64,000 bases of DNA, taken from positions 62,001 to 126,000 of the forward strand of contig JABIFF010000017.1 in assembly GCA_018650845.1 (NCBI GenBank), given 5' to 3'. The notes under the pieces were generated by a model. It did not search any database and was not told the origin of the DNA. It saw nothing but the letters and a program-made list of their open reading frames with translations. Position 1 is the first letter of the stretch. Each line of letters starts with the position of its first letter. Positions 27,718 through 37,396 of this stretch are shown in pieces. The DNA is from Chloroflexota bacterium. GTDB lineage: Bacteria > Chloroflexota > Dehalococcoidia > Lucifugimonadales > Lucifugimonadaceae. A program made the position numbers and the translations under genes.

Positions 27718-28902
27718 ATGAAAATTACTGCTATCGAAACATTTGTAGTCGACGCCGGATGGCGACCCTGGCAGTACGTTGCCGTTCGTACCGATGAAGG
27801 ACTTACCGGATACGGCGAGATGTCGGACGGACGAAATCCGTACGGAATCGTCGGAGCAGTAACGGACTTTCTCCCGATTCTGATTGGGCAAGACCCACTA
27901 GCCGTTGAGAAACGCTACTGGGACATGTATCGCCTTGCCAGACAGTCCACAGGCGGAATCGCAGCAAAGGCGATCGCCGGAATTGAGCTGGCGTTGTGGG
28001 ACATCAAAGGCAAAGCACTCGGGGTTCCCGTTTACGCATTGTTTGGCGGTCCTACCCGGCAAAGCCAGCAGGTGTACTGGTCGCACTGCGGCACCTCACG
28101 AGTTCGCCAGAACGAACTAATCGGCGTTCCGCCTCTCGATTCGTTTCAAGCCGTAGCTGAACTCGGCGCCGAAGTACGAGAAAAAGGGTTTAAGGCACTC
28201 AAAACCAACATCAACTTCCCTGGCACTCCGGCTCGTCCGTACGACGGTGGATTCGGCACAGGGACGACCGATCAAAACGTGACGTGGCAAACGCTCAAGC
28301 ACATCGAAAAATACATCGGTGCGTTCGAAGATGGGACGCGTGGCGAAGTTCAGATTGCAATCGATCTAAATTTCCACTTCAAGCCACTCGCAGCTCGACA
28401 AATTTGTGAAGTGATGGAGCAGTTCAACACGATGTGGGTCGAGGTCGACATGTACGAGCCTGAAGGTCTTGCTGAAGTGAAAGCTGGAACGTCAGTTCCA
28501 ATTACTTCAGGTGAAAACCTGTTCGGCATTCGTGAATATCGCCCGTACTTCGATAATCGCTCGATGGACAACGTGATGATCGACGTGCCGTGGAACGGGT
28601 TTGCCCGTTCACGTGATATCGCCATGCTTGCCGAAAGCTACGAGCTAAATATCGCTCCGCACAACTACTATTCGCACCTTTCGACGATGCATTCGATCAA
28701 CCTGTGCGCAACCGTGCCGAACGTTCGAATCATGGAAGCCGATATCGACGATGTGCCGTGGAAAGACGAAATCACTGGCGGTGCTCTCGATTACACAGGC
28801 GGAGAGCTACAAATCCCAACCAAACCCGGCTGGGGAGTAGACCTCGACGAAGACGTAGCACGCAAGCATGTTTGGGAGCCGGGGCGTGGGCCAGGGTTTT
28901 AG
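27718..28902 (+). CDS. Enolase-superfamily dehydratase homologue 4
   Basis: A 394 aa MR/MLE protein. N-terminal cap begins MKITAIETFVVDAGWRPW. Barrel residues: FKALKTNINFPG (Lys motif), IAIDLNFHF (metal Asp), WVEVDMYEPEG where the usual EEP is replaced by EVD, TSGENLFG (metal Glu) and APHNYYSHLS (His). This is distinct from the rhamnonate-type pair and closer to a galactonate dehydratase layout. Substrate unknown. ATG is 58 bp after the region shared with the ltrA promoter; the twin MFS genes follow 93 bp downstream. Confidence 0.9.
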   Translation: MKITAIETFVVDAGWRPWQYVAVRTDEGLTGYGEMSDGRNPYGIVGAVTDFLPILIGQDPLAVEKRYWDMYRLARQSTGGIAAKAIAGIELALWDIKGKALGVPVYALFGGPTRQSQQVYWSHCGTSRVRQNELIGVPPLDSFQAVAELGAEVREKGFKALKTNINFPGTPARPYDGGFGTGTTDQNVTWQTLKHIEKYIGAFEDGTRGEVQIAIDLNFHFKPLAARQICEVMEQFNTMWVEVDMYEPEGLAEVKAGTSVPITSGENLFGIREYRPYFDNRSMDNVMIDVPWNGFARSRDIAMLAESYELNIAPHNYYSHLSTMHSINLCATVPNVRIMEADIDDVPWKDEITGGALDYTGGELQIPTKPGWGVDLDEDVARKHVWEPGRGPGF

Positions 28903-28995
28903 GAGACAGCATCACCCTCAAACGAAAATAACCAGATGTGATAACGTCTGCCGAACTTGCTCGATCATTCGTACTGATCTAATGCACGGGCTGAC

Positions 28996-30228
28996 ATGAC
29001 GAACGATTCACCACTCACAACCAAGGACGCACGCTCCCCGTTACGCCGACTTTTCTCGTCGCGGAGCTTCATGGCGCTGGCCGTATCGAACGCTCTCGGT
29101 TTTGGTGGGGAGCAGATGCGGTTTGCCGCACAATCCTGGTGGATTCTCGATGAAGGCGGATCGAAAACCGAGATGGGAGTCGCCGCCGGACTCAGAGTAA
29201 TTCCGGTGATAATCATCTCGCTGTACGCGGGCGTGTTAATCGACCGAATCGGAGGAAAGCGAGTCCTTATCGTCGAACGCATGATCCTGATCGTGCTGGC
29301 GGCCATCACCGGAGCGATCCTGCTCTTTGATCATGTAGAGATATGGCACATCATCATCCTCGCCACGCTTGCAGGTTCGACTATCGCACTCGGTGAGCCG
29401 GCTACCCAGACTCTTGTTCCTGATGCTGTTCCCGACGATTTGCTTCAGCCTGCCAATTCCATGAATCAGTTGGGCAATGCACTCGGTAAAACGTTTGGAC
29501 CTCTCGCTGCCGGGATCTTGATTGCTATCAAAAGCGCGGCACTTGCACTGTTCGGCCTTGCCGTTGTCTATGGAGTGGCGATGTTGGCGACATTCGGCAT
29601 CAAAGCGAAGCCCAAACCGCCGGTCGAGTCCGAATCTGCCACACGCCAGATCGTCGACGGTCTTCAGTACATGATGAAAGACCCGCTGCTGCGCTGGACT
29701 TTATTGATGGCGCTGAGCGTCATCTTTTTCATGATGTATATGCCGATAATCCCAGTGTATGCCCGGGAAGTGCTTGAGGTCGACGAAGTGAAGTTCGGTT
29801 GGATGTGGGGAGCTCTGGCGATTGGGCAGGGCGTTTCAGCTTTGACAATTGCGTCAAAAGGCGGCTTCAAGCGACGCTCATACGGAGTGTTGTCTGGTTC
29901 ACTCGTTTTCGGCATCGGAATGATCGGATTTGGGCTTTCGGAGACCTACTGGGTCAGTCTCGTCTTCCTGGCAATCGCCGGTCTCGGATTCCCATTGTGG
30001 GGTACGTCGGTCGTGACGCTATTACAGAGCCATTCAGCGGTCGAATATCGCGGCCGGGTGCTGGCGGTGTTCACCATAGTGTTGCAGGGAAGTTCGCTTG
30101 CATGGATCCTAGGCGGAGTCTCCTTTGATGTACTTGGCAGCTTTCCGACCGTACTCATATGCATCGGCGGTGGCTGGCTTATCGTCGGCGCGACGTTCGT
30201 AGCATCCAAAGATTTCAGGAACGCTTAG
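28996..30228 (+). CDS. MFS exporter, tandem copy 1
   Basis: A 410 aa major facilitator transporter, MFS_3 / enterobactin-exporter-like. It starts with a charged cytoplasmic tail, then SNALGFGGEQM and about twelve hydrophobic segments. The motif A region after TM2 reads GVLIDRIGGKRVLI. It probably exports a small molecule or drug by proton antiport. The next gene is a close paralog beginning at the very base after this stop codon. Substrate unknown; the neighbouring dehydratase suggests a link to carboxylate metabolism, but only by position. Confidence 0.92.
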   Translation: MTNDSPLTTKDARSPLRRLFSSRSFMALAVSNALGFGGEQMRFAAQSWWILDEGGSKTEMGVAAGLRVIPVIIISLYAGVLIDRIGGKRVLIVERMILIVLAAITGAILLFDHVEIWHIIILATLAGSTIALGEPATQTLVPDAVPDDLLQPANSMNQLGNALGKTFGPLAAGILIAIKSAALALFGLAVVYGVAMLATFGIKAKPKPPVESESATRQIVDGLQYMMKDPLLRWTLLMALSVIFFMMYMPIIPVYAREVLEVDEVKFGWMWGALAIGQGVSALTIASKGGFKRRSYGVLSGSLVFGIGMIGFGLSETYWVSLVFLAIAGLGFPLWGTSVVTLLQSHSAVEYRGRVLAVFTIVLQGSSLAWILGGVSFDVLGSFPTVLICIGGGWLIVGATFVASKDFRNA

Positions 30229-31464
30229 ATGTCGACTGATTCCGCACCACAACCCGAAGACACCCGGTCACCACTACGCCGACTTTTCACATCGCGCAGT
30301 TTCGTGGCGTTGTTCGTTTCGAACGCCCTCGGGTTCGGTGGCGAGCAGATGCGGCTCGCCGCGCAGTCGTGGTGGATTCTCGATCAAGGTGGCTCAAAGA
30401 CTGAGATGGGCGTAGCAGCCGGGCTACGAGTAATACCAGTGGTCGTGATCACGCTGTATGCAGGTGTACTGATCGACCGAGTTGGTGGCAGACGCGTTCT
30501 GATTCTAGAACGAGCCCTTTTAATAATTCTTGCGGCAATCACCGGGCTGATTCTTCTATTCGATCAAGTTCAGGTCTGGCATGTGATTGTGCTTTCTACC
30601 ATCGCGGGCTCCACTATCGCACTCGGCTTGCCAGCTACGCAGACTTTGGTACCTGACGTTGTTCCAAAAGATATGTTGCAACCAGCGAATTCTATGAACC
30701 AGCTTGGAAACGCAGTTGGCCGAACCCTTGGCCCGCTTGCTGCCGGTGTGCTGATAGCGATTCGCAGTGCGGCTCTCGCTCTTTTTGGACTGGCTGTAGT
30801 TTATGGCGTGGCGTTACTAGCGACATTCGGTATTGCGGCACGGGGCACGCGAACATCTACATCAACCGATTCTTCTGGTCGGCAAATAATCGATGGCCTT
30901 AAGCACATTCGACAGAATCCGGTGCTTTTCTGGACGTTGTTTTCCGGCTTTTCGGTGATCTTTTACGCAATGATCTTTCCAATCGTCCCGGTCTACGCAC
31001 GTGACGTTTTCGAAGTCGATGAGGTGAAATTTGGCTTGATGTGGGGTGCGTTGGCGGTAGGACAGGCAACAGGAGCGCTGTTCATCGCATCGAAAGGCGG
31101 CCTTCCTCGAAAGACTGTCAGTATCGTGATCGGTTCGCTCTTATTCGGAGGAGGTTTGATCGGTTTCGGCCTCTCTGAGTACTACCTACTGAGCCTCGTA
31201 TTTTTGTTCATCAACGGGATAGGATTTCCACTACACGTAACTTCATGGCTGACTCTGTTACAGCAACACTCGAAGCCAGAATACCGAGGCCGAGTGATGG
31301 CGGTGTACGCGGTTGCTATGCAGGGCGTTTCGCTCGGGTGGCTTCTTGGCGGAATTTCACTGGATGTACTTGGAAACTTCGAAACGATTCTCCTAACAGT
31401 TGCCGGGAGTATGACGATGATCTTGCTACCGGTCGTATTCTCGAAAGAAATTCGAAGAGTGTGA
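30229..31464 (+). CDS. MFS exporter, tandem copy 2
   Basis: A 411 aa paralog of the preceding MFS gene, sharing long blocks such as SPLRRLF, SNALGFGGEQMR, GGSKTEMGVAAGLRVIPV and LQPANSMNQLGNA. The start codon abuts the upstream stop with no gap, and AGGA in the end of the first gene serves as ribosome-binding site. Divergence is concentrated in the linker between halves and in the last helices, where the substrate may be read. The two could work as a pair or have diverged in specificity. Confidence 0.92.
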   Translation: MSTDSAPQPEDTRSPLRRLFTSRSFVALFVSNALGFGGEQMRLAAQSWWILDQGGSKTEMGVAAGLRVIPVVVITLYAGVLIDRVGGRRVLILERALLIILAAITGLILLFDQVQVWHVIVLSTIAGSTIALGLPATQTLVPDVVPKDMLQPANSMNQLGNAVGRTLGPLAAGVLIAIRSAALALFGLAVVYGVALLATFGIAARGTRTSTSTDSSGRQIIDGLKHIRQNPVLFWTLFSGFSVIFYAMIFPIVPVYARDVFEVDEVKFGLMWGALAVGQATGALFIASKGGLPRKTVSIVIGSLLFGGGLIGFGLSEYYLLSLVFLFINGIGFPLHVTSWLTLLQQHSKPEYRGRVMAVYAVAMQGVSLGWLLGGISLDVLGNFETILLTVAGSMTMILLPVVFSKEIRRV

Positions 31465-31498
31465 CCCGGTCGGGCTCCGGTGATAAATTGCCTGCACC

Positions 31499-32329
31499 AT
31501 GAACATCATCGACGCACATCCGCATATCTACGCAGACCCGAGCGACCAAGCAAAATACCCAGTAATCGACGATCCGTGGAATCCGGGCGAACCGGCTACT
31601 GCTGAAGACCTTAAGTCGAAAATGGACGAATCGGGCGTTTCAAAGGCCGTGTTCATCCAAACCAGCACGTATTACGCCTATGACAACCGCTACGTGATGG
31701 ATTCGACCCAAAAATACTCAGAATGGGCGACCGGAGTAGTAACGCTCAGCCCTGATGATCCGCAGCACCTCGACGTACTTCAAGACGCGGTCGAAAATTA
31801 CTCGGTGCGGGGTCTCAGAGGTACTTCCGATCAGCACGGCAGGATCGATTCTGCAAACGTGAAGCGTCTTTGGTCTAAGGCTCGTGATCTCGGAATCACG
31901 GTCAACTGCATGGTTCTTGACGATCTAGATCGTGTGCCAGAAATCGAAGCGCTTGCACGCGAACTAAGCGATCTGAACATCGTCATCGATCACTGCTTCA
32001 TGCTCAACACTGTTCGAAAAACAGAAGAATCCCTAAAAGCACTCGAACGACTCGCGAAGCAGCCAAACATCCACGCCAAGCTAACGAGCGGAACACACGG
32101 TTCTTCGAGGGTTTATCCGCACGAAGACATGCACGCCCCTCTCAAGCGAGTAATCGATGCGTTCACGCCTGACAGATGCGCATGGGGATCGAATTTTCCG
32201 AACGCACTATGGTCGAAAGGCACGAGCTACGCCCAGAATCTCTCTCTCTTCACAGATGAAATTGGTCTTTCAAACTCAGACCAAGAGGCGATTTTAGGCA
32301 GAACGGCCGAACGCCTGTGGTTTTCGTAG
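31499..32329 (+). CDS. Amidohydrolase family 2 (TIM-barrel) hydrolase
   Basis: A 276 aa metal-dependent hydrolase of the Amidohydro_2 group, which includes 2-pyrone-4,6-dicarboxylate lactonase and sugar lactonases. Elements: IDAHPHIYADP (metal HxH), IDHCFM (barrel His), KLTSGTHG and a final WGSNFPNALW with the catalytic Asp position occupied by Ser-Asn. Normal family motif there is GTDWP or GSNFP, so this fits. It follows the MFS genes by 34 bp and ends at a bidirectional terminator. A lactonase role downstream of sugar oxidation is plausible but unproved. Confidence 0.87.
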   Translation: MNIIDAHPHIYADPSDQAKYPVIDDPWNPGEPATAEDLKSKMDESGVSKAVFIQTSTYYAYDNRYVMDSTQKYSEWATGVVTLSPDDPQHLDVLQDAVENYSVRGLRGTSDQHGRIDSANVKRLWSKARDLGITVNCMVLDDLDRVPEIEALARELSDLNIVIDHCFMLNTVRKTEESLKALERLAKQPNIHAKLTSGTHGSSRVYPHEDMHAPLKRVIDAFTPDRCAWGSNFPNALWSKGTSYAQNLSLFTDEIGLSNSDQEAILGRTAERLWFS

Positions 32330-32353
32330 CAAGGTAAAGAATTCGACAGACGC

Positions 32354-32387
32354 GAAATGGCCGACCTCCTGAGAGATCGGCCATTTC
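32354..32387. terminator. Bidirectional terminator
   Basis: GAAATGGCCGA and TCGGCCATTTC form a perfect 11 bp stem with a 12 nt loop, A-rich on one side and T-rich on the other. It lies between the convergent amidohydrolase and chemoreceptor genes and can end both transcripts. Confidence 0.8.
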
Positions 32388-32415
32388 CTGCTATACGAAG
32401 AGGGCTATTCCTCGA

Positions 32416-34479
32416 CTATGCAGCGATTTGTTCTGTTGTATCAGCGTCTTCGTCCACCTGATCAAACGAAGTAACCGAAGGCTCGTTGATCTTGAACACA
32501 GATACTGAATTGCCTAAGCCAGTTGCCAGTTCGGCGAGAACGCCTGAAGAAGCAACAACTTCTTCTACCTGTGCACTCATTTCTTCAGTGCTGGCAGAAG
32601 CCTCTTGAGCAGAAGCTGAGTTCTGTTCAGTTGTGGCAGCAATACCGTCCATCGATGATCGAACTTCGCCTGTGTTTTCAGCCATTCGGCCTGCGATTTC
32701 AGCGTTGTTCTGAGCGACCTGATCGACAGAATCGATCTTGTCGACCATTTCGGAGCTCGATCGTTCAACTTCTTCAGCCGAAACTGAAATAGCTTCGATC
32801 TGATCGGTAACCTGCGATACGGATTCGATGATTCGTGCCAGGGCTTCTCCAGCTTCAGTTGCAAGCTCGGAACCCTGCTCGACCTGTTCAGATCCTTCAG
32901 CAGTTGCTTTGACCGATTCTTCAACGCCCTTCTGGACGGTGTCGATCAAAGTTGCGATTTCGGTTGTAGCCGTTGTAACCCGTTCAGCAAGCTGTCGGAC
33001 TTCATCCGCAACAACTGCGAATCCACGACCCTGCTCACCGGCACGAGCTGCTTCAATAGCGGCGTTCAATGCGAGCAAGTTGGTCTGAGCAGCAATATCG
33101 TCAATAACAGCGACGATTTTGCCAATTTCTGCAGATTTCTCACCAAGACCAGTTACCTGATCGGTTACCGATTGAACGGCTGAGCTAATTCGAGCCATGC
33201 CTTCAGCGTTCTTCTGAACGATGTCGACACCGTTGTCGGCTGCTGTGTTTGCCTCAGAAGCCGCAGTAGTTGCAGATTTAGCGTTTTCAGCAACACTTCG
33301 AGTGGCGTCAGATACCGTTTGAACGATTGTCTGCGCATCGCTAATCGATGTGCTCTGTGTCTGCGAACCTTCGTTGATCTGGCCTACGCCTTCGTTCATC
33401 TGCTGAATCAAATCAACTGACGACTGAATGCTTACCTGCTGCTGCTGAGCACCAGATGCGACCTGCTGAGAAGTTGTTGCAATTCCCTGCGTGGCATCGC
33501 CAGCCTGGTTAGCAGCTTCAGATAGTTCGCCAGATGCTTCGCCAACTTTGCCGGCTGTGGACCTAACTTCTACGATAAGTCCTGAAACACCTTCAACCAT
33601 AGAGTTGTAGGCAGTTGCAGATTCATCGAGCTGGTCAAGAATTTCGTTGAATGCAGATGCGATAGTTCCGATTTCGTCACGTGAACTGATGTCGATCTTG
33701 TCGATCTCAATGTCATATTCATTCGTGAGGTCACCAGAAGCGATTGCTTGCAGATTGCCTGTGAACATAGGAAGGGCAACATTCGCTACCTTGTCGGAAA
33801 CTTCTTGTACCGATCGAACGTTCTTGATGATTGCTCGAACTGTGAAGATCGCTACACCAGAACCAACGACTACTGCTGCAACCACAATTGCGATCAGTAG
33901 CGTTCGAGCCGTTTCAGCCGATGACTTCCCCGAAGTTGCAGCTTCAGAAGCAGCAAGTCCGTCAGCAGCAGATAGCTGTTCAAATAGAGCTACGAAAGAG
34001 CCGATAGATTCACCGAATTTTCCATCGTGAACTTCATCAGCAGCCTCAACGTCGCCACCGGCAACGAATGCGGTGATTTCCGCACGACCTGCGATCATCT
34101 TATCGAACGATTCGTCGAAACTCGCCCGAACAACATTTCCTGCCTCAACATCCACAGCGTACGCAGCGTCGGCGTATGCAATGAAGGAACTCTGCAGAGT
34201 GTTCTGGAACTCAGTAAGTAGTTCACCGTCACGCGCCTGCTCAGCAGGGTCATCGGCGTTGATCCACTCTTCCATTCGCAGGTTAATTCGTTCGGCTACG
34301 AGAGCAGCGTTACTCAAATCCTGGGAAGGAACAAAGCGGTTTTCGTACATAGACGTCATCGACTGGCTCAAGTTACTGGCCTGAAGAATTCCAACAATAG
34401 CAATCGCAATCGCAGCGATTCCCATTATTCCTACCGTGCTGTATATCTTGGTGCCAAGACCAAGGTTTCTAAACGACAC
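32416..34479 (-). CDS. Methyl-accepting chemotaxis protein
   Basis: Transmembrane chemoreceptor of about 687 aa. TM1 is [16 protein letters not shown], then a four-helix-bundle sensor (about residues 35-190), TM2 [21 protein letters not shown], and a long signalling coiled coil with the hairpin tip [20 protein letters not shown] and [20 protein letters not shown] that binds CheA and CheW. Gln/Glu-rich flanks are methylation regions. GTG 34479 is chosen because GGGGG sits five bases before it; the frame is open to 34491. No che genes or motility genes are in the window, so partners lie elsewhere. Confidence 0.94.
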   Translation of the reverse strand: MSFRNLGLGTKIYSTVGIMGIAAIAIAIVGILQASNLSQSMTSMYENRFVPSQDLSNAALVAERINLRMEEWINADDPAEQARDGELLTEFQNTLQSSFIAYADAAYAVDVEAGNVVRASFDESFDKMIAGRAEITAFVAGGDVEAADEVHDGKFGESIGSFVALFEQLSAADGLAASEAATSGKSSAETARTLLIAIVVAAVVVGSGVAIFTVRAIIKNVRSVQEVSDKVANVALPMFTGNLQAIASGDLTNEYDIEIDKIDISSRDEIGTIASAFNEILDQLDESATAYNSMVEGVSGLIVEVRSTAGKVGEASGELSEAANQAGDATQGIATTSQQVASGAQQQQVSIQSSVDLIQQMNEGVGQINEGSQTQSTSISDAQTIVQTVSDATRSVAENAKSATTAASEANTAADNGVDIVQKNAEGMARISSAVQSVTDQVTGLGEKSAEIGKIVAVIDDIAAQTNLLALNAAIEAARAGEQGRGFAVVADEVRQLAERVTTATTEIATLIDTVQKGVEESVKATAEGSEQVEQGSELATEAGEALARIIESVSQVTDQIEAISVSAEEVERSSSEMVDKIDSVDQVAQNNAEIAGRMAENTGEVRSSMDGIAATTEQNSASAQEASASTEEMSAQVEEVVASSGVLAELATGLGNSVSVFKINEPSVTSFDQVDEDADTTEQIAA

Positions 34480-34918
34480 GTTTACCCCCAAAGTGTGTTA
34501 AATCGCTCGCAGTGATCCTGTTCGGACAACAGGTGCGGCGTAATGCCGGACTTCTAATAGGCTCAAGTGGCCGAACAAAATTCATTGCTCAGCCGTTCAA
34601 CTCAATTCGATCAGGATTCCGTAACTGAACATTAGGATTCTAGAATTCTGAAAACACTGTCTTGATCGCCCAATCAGGGGCACTTAAATACGTGTGAGTC
34701 AGGCTGAAACAACTTGGATACCACACCCAAAGCGGCTGATGTACCAGGATGGTTACCGAGCGGAAAATACCATCTCAATCAGTTCATTCCCATCTCGCAT
34801 CGACCCGTGAGCCAAACGCGCCAAATAGAAAAATAATGCTCACTTTGCGTTTGAGCGGTGCTAACCTGAATCTTCTGTACGCACGCACCGATTCGCAGTG
34901 AATAGCCCTCGCCACAAA
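34480..34918. other. Divergent intergenic region
   Basis: About 440 bp between the chemoreceptor and the radical SAM gene. It must carry both promoters and the chemoreceptor leader. No ORF with a ribosome-binding site, no tRNA and no clear riboswitch or repeat was recognised; GTTCGGACAACAGG-like short dyads are present but unconvincing. Confidence 0.45.
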
Positions 34919-36274
34919 ATGACCACGCCTACACAACGTCCTCCAATGAAACGCCCGCTCGCCGTTCACGTAATGGCGAAGCCAAGTGGCGCCATCTGCA
35001 ACATCGATTGCACGTATTGCTTCTATCTTGAGAAAGAAAAGCTGTACCCAGACAAGGCACGTGGTTCGTGGAAAATGGGCGATGAAGAGCTTGAGGCGTA
35101 CGTAAAGCAGTACATCGAAGCCAACGATATTCCTGTCGTGAGTTTTGCCTGGCAGGGCGGAGAGCCAACTCTGCTCGGACTCGATTTCTACAAGAAGGCG
35201 ATCAAGCTTCAGCAGCAGTACGCTGGCAAAAAGCAGATCACGAACGCTTTCCAGACCAACGCAATTCTCATCGACGATGAGTGGGGCGAGTTCCTAGCTG
35301 AACACAAGTTCTTGGTCGGCGTTTCTATCGATGGACCGGAAGATATTCACAACAGGTACCGGGTAGGTCGCGGCGGCGAACCAACTTGGGACAAGGTGAT
35401 GGCCGGTATCGAGGTGCTGAAGAAGCACAAGGTTGAGTTCAATACTTTGACCGTGCTCCACAAGCACAATGCCGATCACCCAAAAGAGCTTTATGAATTC
35501 CTAACCCAAGAGGTTGGAAGCCAGTTTCTACAGTTCATCCCGATTGTTGAGCGTGTTGCCGACAAGCTCCCGGCGCACTTCTTGCAGTTGGTAGGTCCCG
35601 AATTCCGAGATGGAGCGACCGTTACTGAGTGGTCGGTTGGATCAGAACAGTACGGAAACTTTTTGAACGGAATTTTCGATCAGTGGGTTCGAAAAGATAT
35701 TGGCAAGAACTTCATCCAAATTTTCGATACGACTCTAGCCGGTTGGATGGGTCAAAATCCCGGATTGTGCATATTCGCCGAGACCTGTGGCGATGCGATG
35801 ATCATCGAGCACAACGGTGATGTTTACTCGTGTGACCACTTTGTTTATCCCGAGTACAACCTCGGAAACGTTGCCGATACGACCATTCGCGAGATGGCGG
35901 AATCGCCAGAGCAACGAAAGTTCGGAACCGACAAGCGAGACACGCTTCCCGAGTACTGTCGCAGCTGTGAGTTCCGATTCGCCTGTAACGGTGGCTGCCC
36001 TAAGCAGCGGTTCGTGAAGACGCCGGATGGCGAAGATGGCTTGAATTACTTGTGCGTTGGATATAAGAAATTCTTCAGCCACACCGAGCCGTACATGAAG
36101 GCAATGGTTAGCGAACTTAGAAGCGGCCAGCCAGCAGCGAACATCATGGCGAAGACGAGCCAGATGCCGGAAACTGCCGGATCAGACGATCCCTACGCCG
36201 GAGTAGGTCGCAACGACGCCTGCCCTTGCGATTCAGGCAAAAAGTTCAAACGTTGTCACGGGGTTGCTAAGTAG
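34919..36274 (+). CDS. Anaerobic sulfatase-maturating enzyme, radical SAM/SPASM
   Basis: Radical SAM enzyme of about 451 aa that oxidises an active-site Cys or Ser of sulfatases to formylglycine. The [4Fe-4S] motif is CNIDCTYCFY (CxxxCxxC, about residues 28-35), followed by SFAWQGGEPTLLG. The SPASM region binds two more clusters: CGDAMIIEHNGDVYSCDHF and YCRSCEFRFACNGGCPK. The C-terminus ends in a SEC-C zinc motif (CPCDSGKKFKRCHG), an accessory tail seen on varied proteins. No sulfatase gene is in the window, so its client is elsewhere. A GTG start 21 bp upstream is possible. Confidence 0.92.
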   Translation: MTTPTQRPPMKRPLAVHVMAKPSGAICNIDCTYCFYLEKEKLYPDKARGSWKMGDEELEAYVKQYIEANDIPVVSFAWQGGEPTLLGLDFYKKAIKLQQQYAGKKQITNAFQTNAILIDDEWGEFLAEHKFLVGVSIDGPEDIHNRYRVGRGGEPTWDKVMAGIEVLKKHKVEFNTLTVLHKHNADHPKELYEFLTQEVGSQFLQFIPIVERVADKLPAHFLQLVGPEFRDGATVTEWSVGSEQYGNFLNGIFDQWVRKDIGKNFIQIFDTTLAGWMGQNPGLCIFAETCGDAMIIEHNGDVYSCDHFVYPEYNLGNVADTTIREMAESPEQRKFGTDKRDTLPEYCRSCEFRFACNGGCPKQRFVKTPDGEDGLNYLCVGYKKFFSHTEPYMKAMVSELRSGQPAANIMAKTSQMPETAGSDDPYAGVGRNDACPCDSGKKFKRCHGVAK

Positions 36275-36284
36275 CACTTTCCTC

Positions 36285-36319
36285 TCGCGTCCCGACCGAA
36301 GCGGAGGGATCTGGGGTGG
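36285..36319. repeat. Short palindromic repeat, family B copy 3 (inverted)
   Basis: Reads on the minus strand as CCACCCCAGATCCCTCCGCT with a following TCGGTCGGGA, the same core as 7764-7802 and 20024-20062. It faces copy 4 across about 95 bp, so the two could form a large hairpin in this gap between the sulfatase maturase and the aldolase. Confidence 0.5.
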
Positions 36320-36412
36320 AGCGGTGAAAGTTCGCTCAGTAGCCGACTACACACGATAGATTGCAGCTGATAGTTAGCTGCCACCATCGAACGAACGCGC
36401 CGCTCAAACCCG

Positions 36413-36450
36413 CACCCCGCCAGATCCCTCGGCTACCGCTCGGGACGCGA
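36413..36450. repeat. Short palindromic repeat, family B copy 4
   Basis: CACCCCGCCAGATCCCTCGG then CTACCGCTCGGGACGCGA. It has the CAGATCCCTCGG / CTCGGGA core of the other copies with small changes. In opposite orientation to copy 3. Confidence 0.5.
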
Positions 36451-36552
36451 ACACAGCAACCCTCACCCCGAACACCCGCGTGGCGGCGTAGAATTCCGTG
36501 GGCTAATTCATTAGCCCTTTTATTACTCATCACATTTGTGGAGCAACTCCCC

Positions 36553-37308
36553 GTGAAACTCAGGACCAACCGCGCAAAGCAGAAACTCGCCAACGGCGAA
36601 GTAGTAACTATCGTCAGCGGGATTACACATCCAGATGACATCGACGCAGTTGGACCTATGGGCTTCGACGGCATCTGGTTCGAGGGCGAACACGGATCTA
36701 CCGAAGCCGGTGAACTCGGAAACCTAACCCGAGCCTGCGACCTATGGGGCATGACCTCGGTCGCTCGAATCAACCTCAACGAGCAGGGCCTTATCTACCG
36801 AACACTCGACCGTGGTGCACAGTCGATCGTAGTTCCGCACGTAAACAATGCAGCTGAAGCACAGAACGTTGTCGATGGCGGTAAGTTCACCCCAATCGGC
36901 AAGCGTGGCATGTACACCAGTCGACAGGGTCTGGGAGTTGAAAACTACTTCGACCAGGCAAACGACGAATCTCTATTGGTGATCTTGCTAGAAGACATCA
37001 TTGCGTGGGAGAACCTCGACGAAATTCTCGCCGTAGAAGGAATCGACGTGTTCTTCGTTGCTCCTTCCGACTTCGCAGCATCGATGGGTCACATGGGCGA
37101 TCTTGGTCACCCTGACGTTGTTGAGAAGATCAACGACTCACTCAAGCGAATCGTTGCGGCTGGCAAGCATGCTGGTGCGTTAGCAACAACCGAAAACGTT
37201 GCTGCGTACGTAGAAATGGGTGTCAGGTTCTTCATGACCGGCGCAGGTCCATGGATTTCAAAGGGCTACGACGAGTTCGTTGCCAGTGCAAACTCTGGAA
37301 AAAAGTAG
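36553..37308 (+). CDS. HpcH/HpaI-family class II aldolase
   Basis: Metal-dependent pyruvate aldolase of 251 aa, related to 2-keto-3-deoxy-L-rhamnonate aldolase (YfaU) and HpaI. Elements: GIWFEGEHG (catalytic His), VARIN (pyruvate-binding Arg), RGMYTSRQG, LLEDIIAWENLDEIL (metal Glu) and FFVAPSDFAASMG (metal Asp). It would split the 2-keto-3-deoxy acids made by the rhamnonate-type and YjhG-type dehydratases into pyruvate and an aldehyde. GTG 36553, with GGAG nine bases before it, is the right start; the open frame to 36361 is not coding. Clearly a key partner in sugar-acid breakdown. Confidence 0.92.
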   Translation: MKLRTNRAKQKLANGEVVTIVSGITHPDDIDAVGPMGFDGIWFEGEHGSTEAGELGNLTRACDLWGMTSVARINLNEQGLIYRTLDRGAQSIVVPHVNNAAEAQNVVDGGKFTPIGKRGMYTSRQGLGVENYFDQANDESLLVILLEDIIAWENLDEILAVEGIDVFFVAPSDFAASMGHMGDLGHPDVVEKINDSLKRIVAAGKHAGALATTENVAAYVEMGVRFFMTGAGPWISKGYDEFVASANSGKK

Positions 37309-37396
37309 ACAATTAGACGTTTACGAATTTGGTACGAAAATTAGCGTTTAGCTAATAACAACTCAAACTGTGAGATTTTTCGAATTGAAAAGTGTG

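Noticed and set aside
36361..36552. N-terminal extension of the HpcH aldolase
   Set aside because: It covers family B repeats and a Pro/Arg-rich meaningless stretch; GTG 36553 with a ribosome-binding site fits the family.
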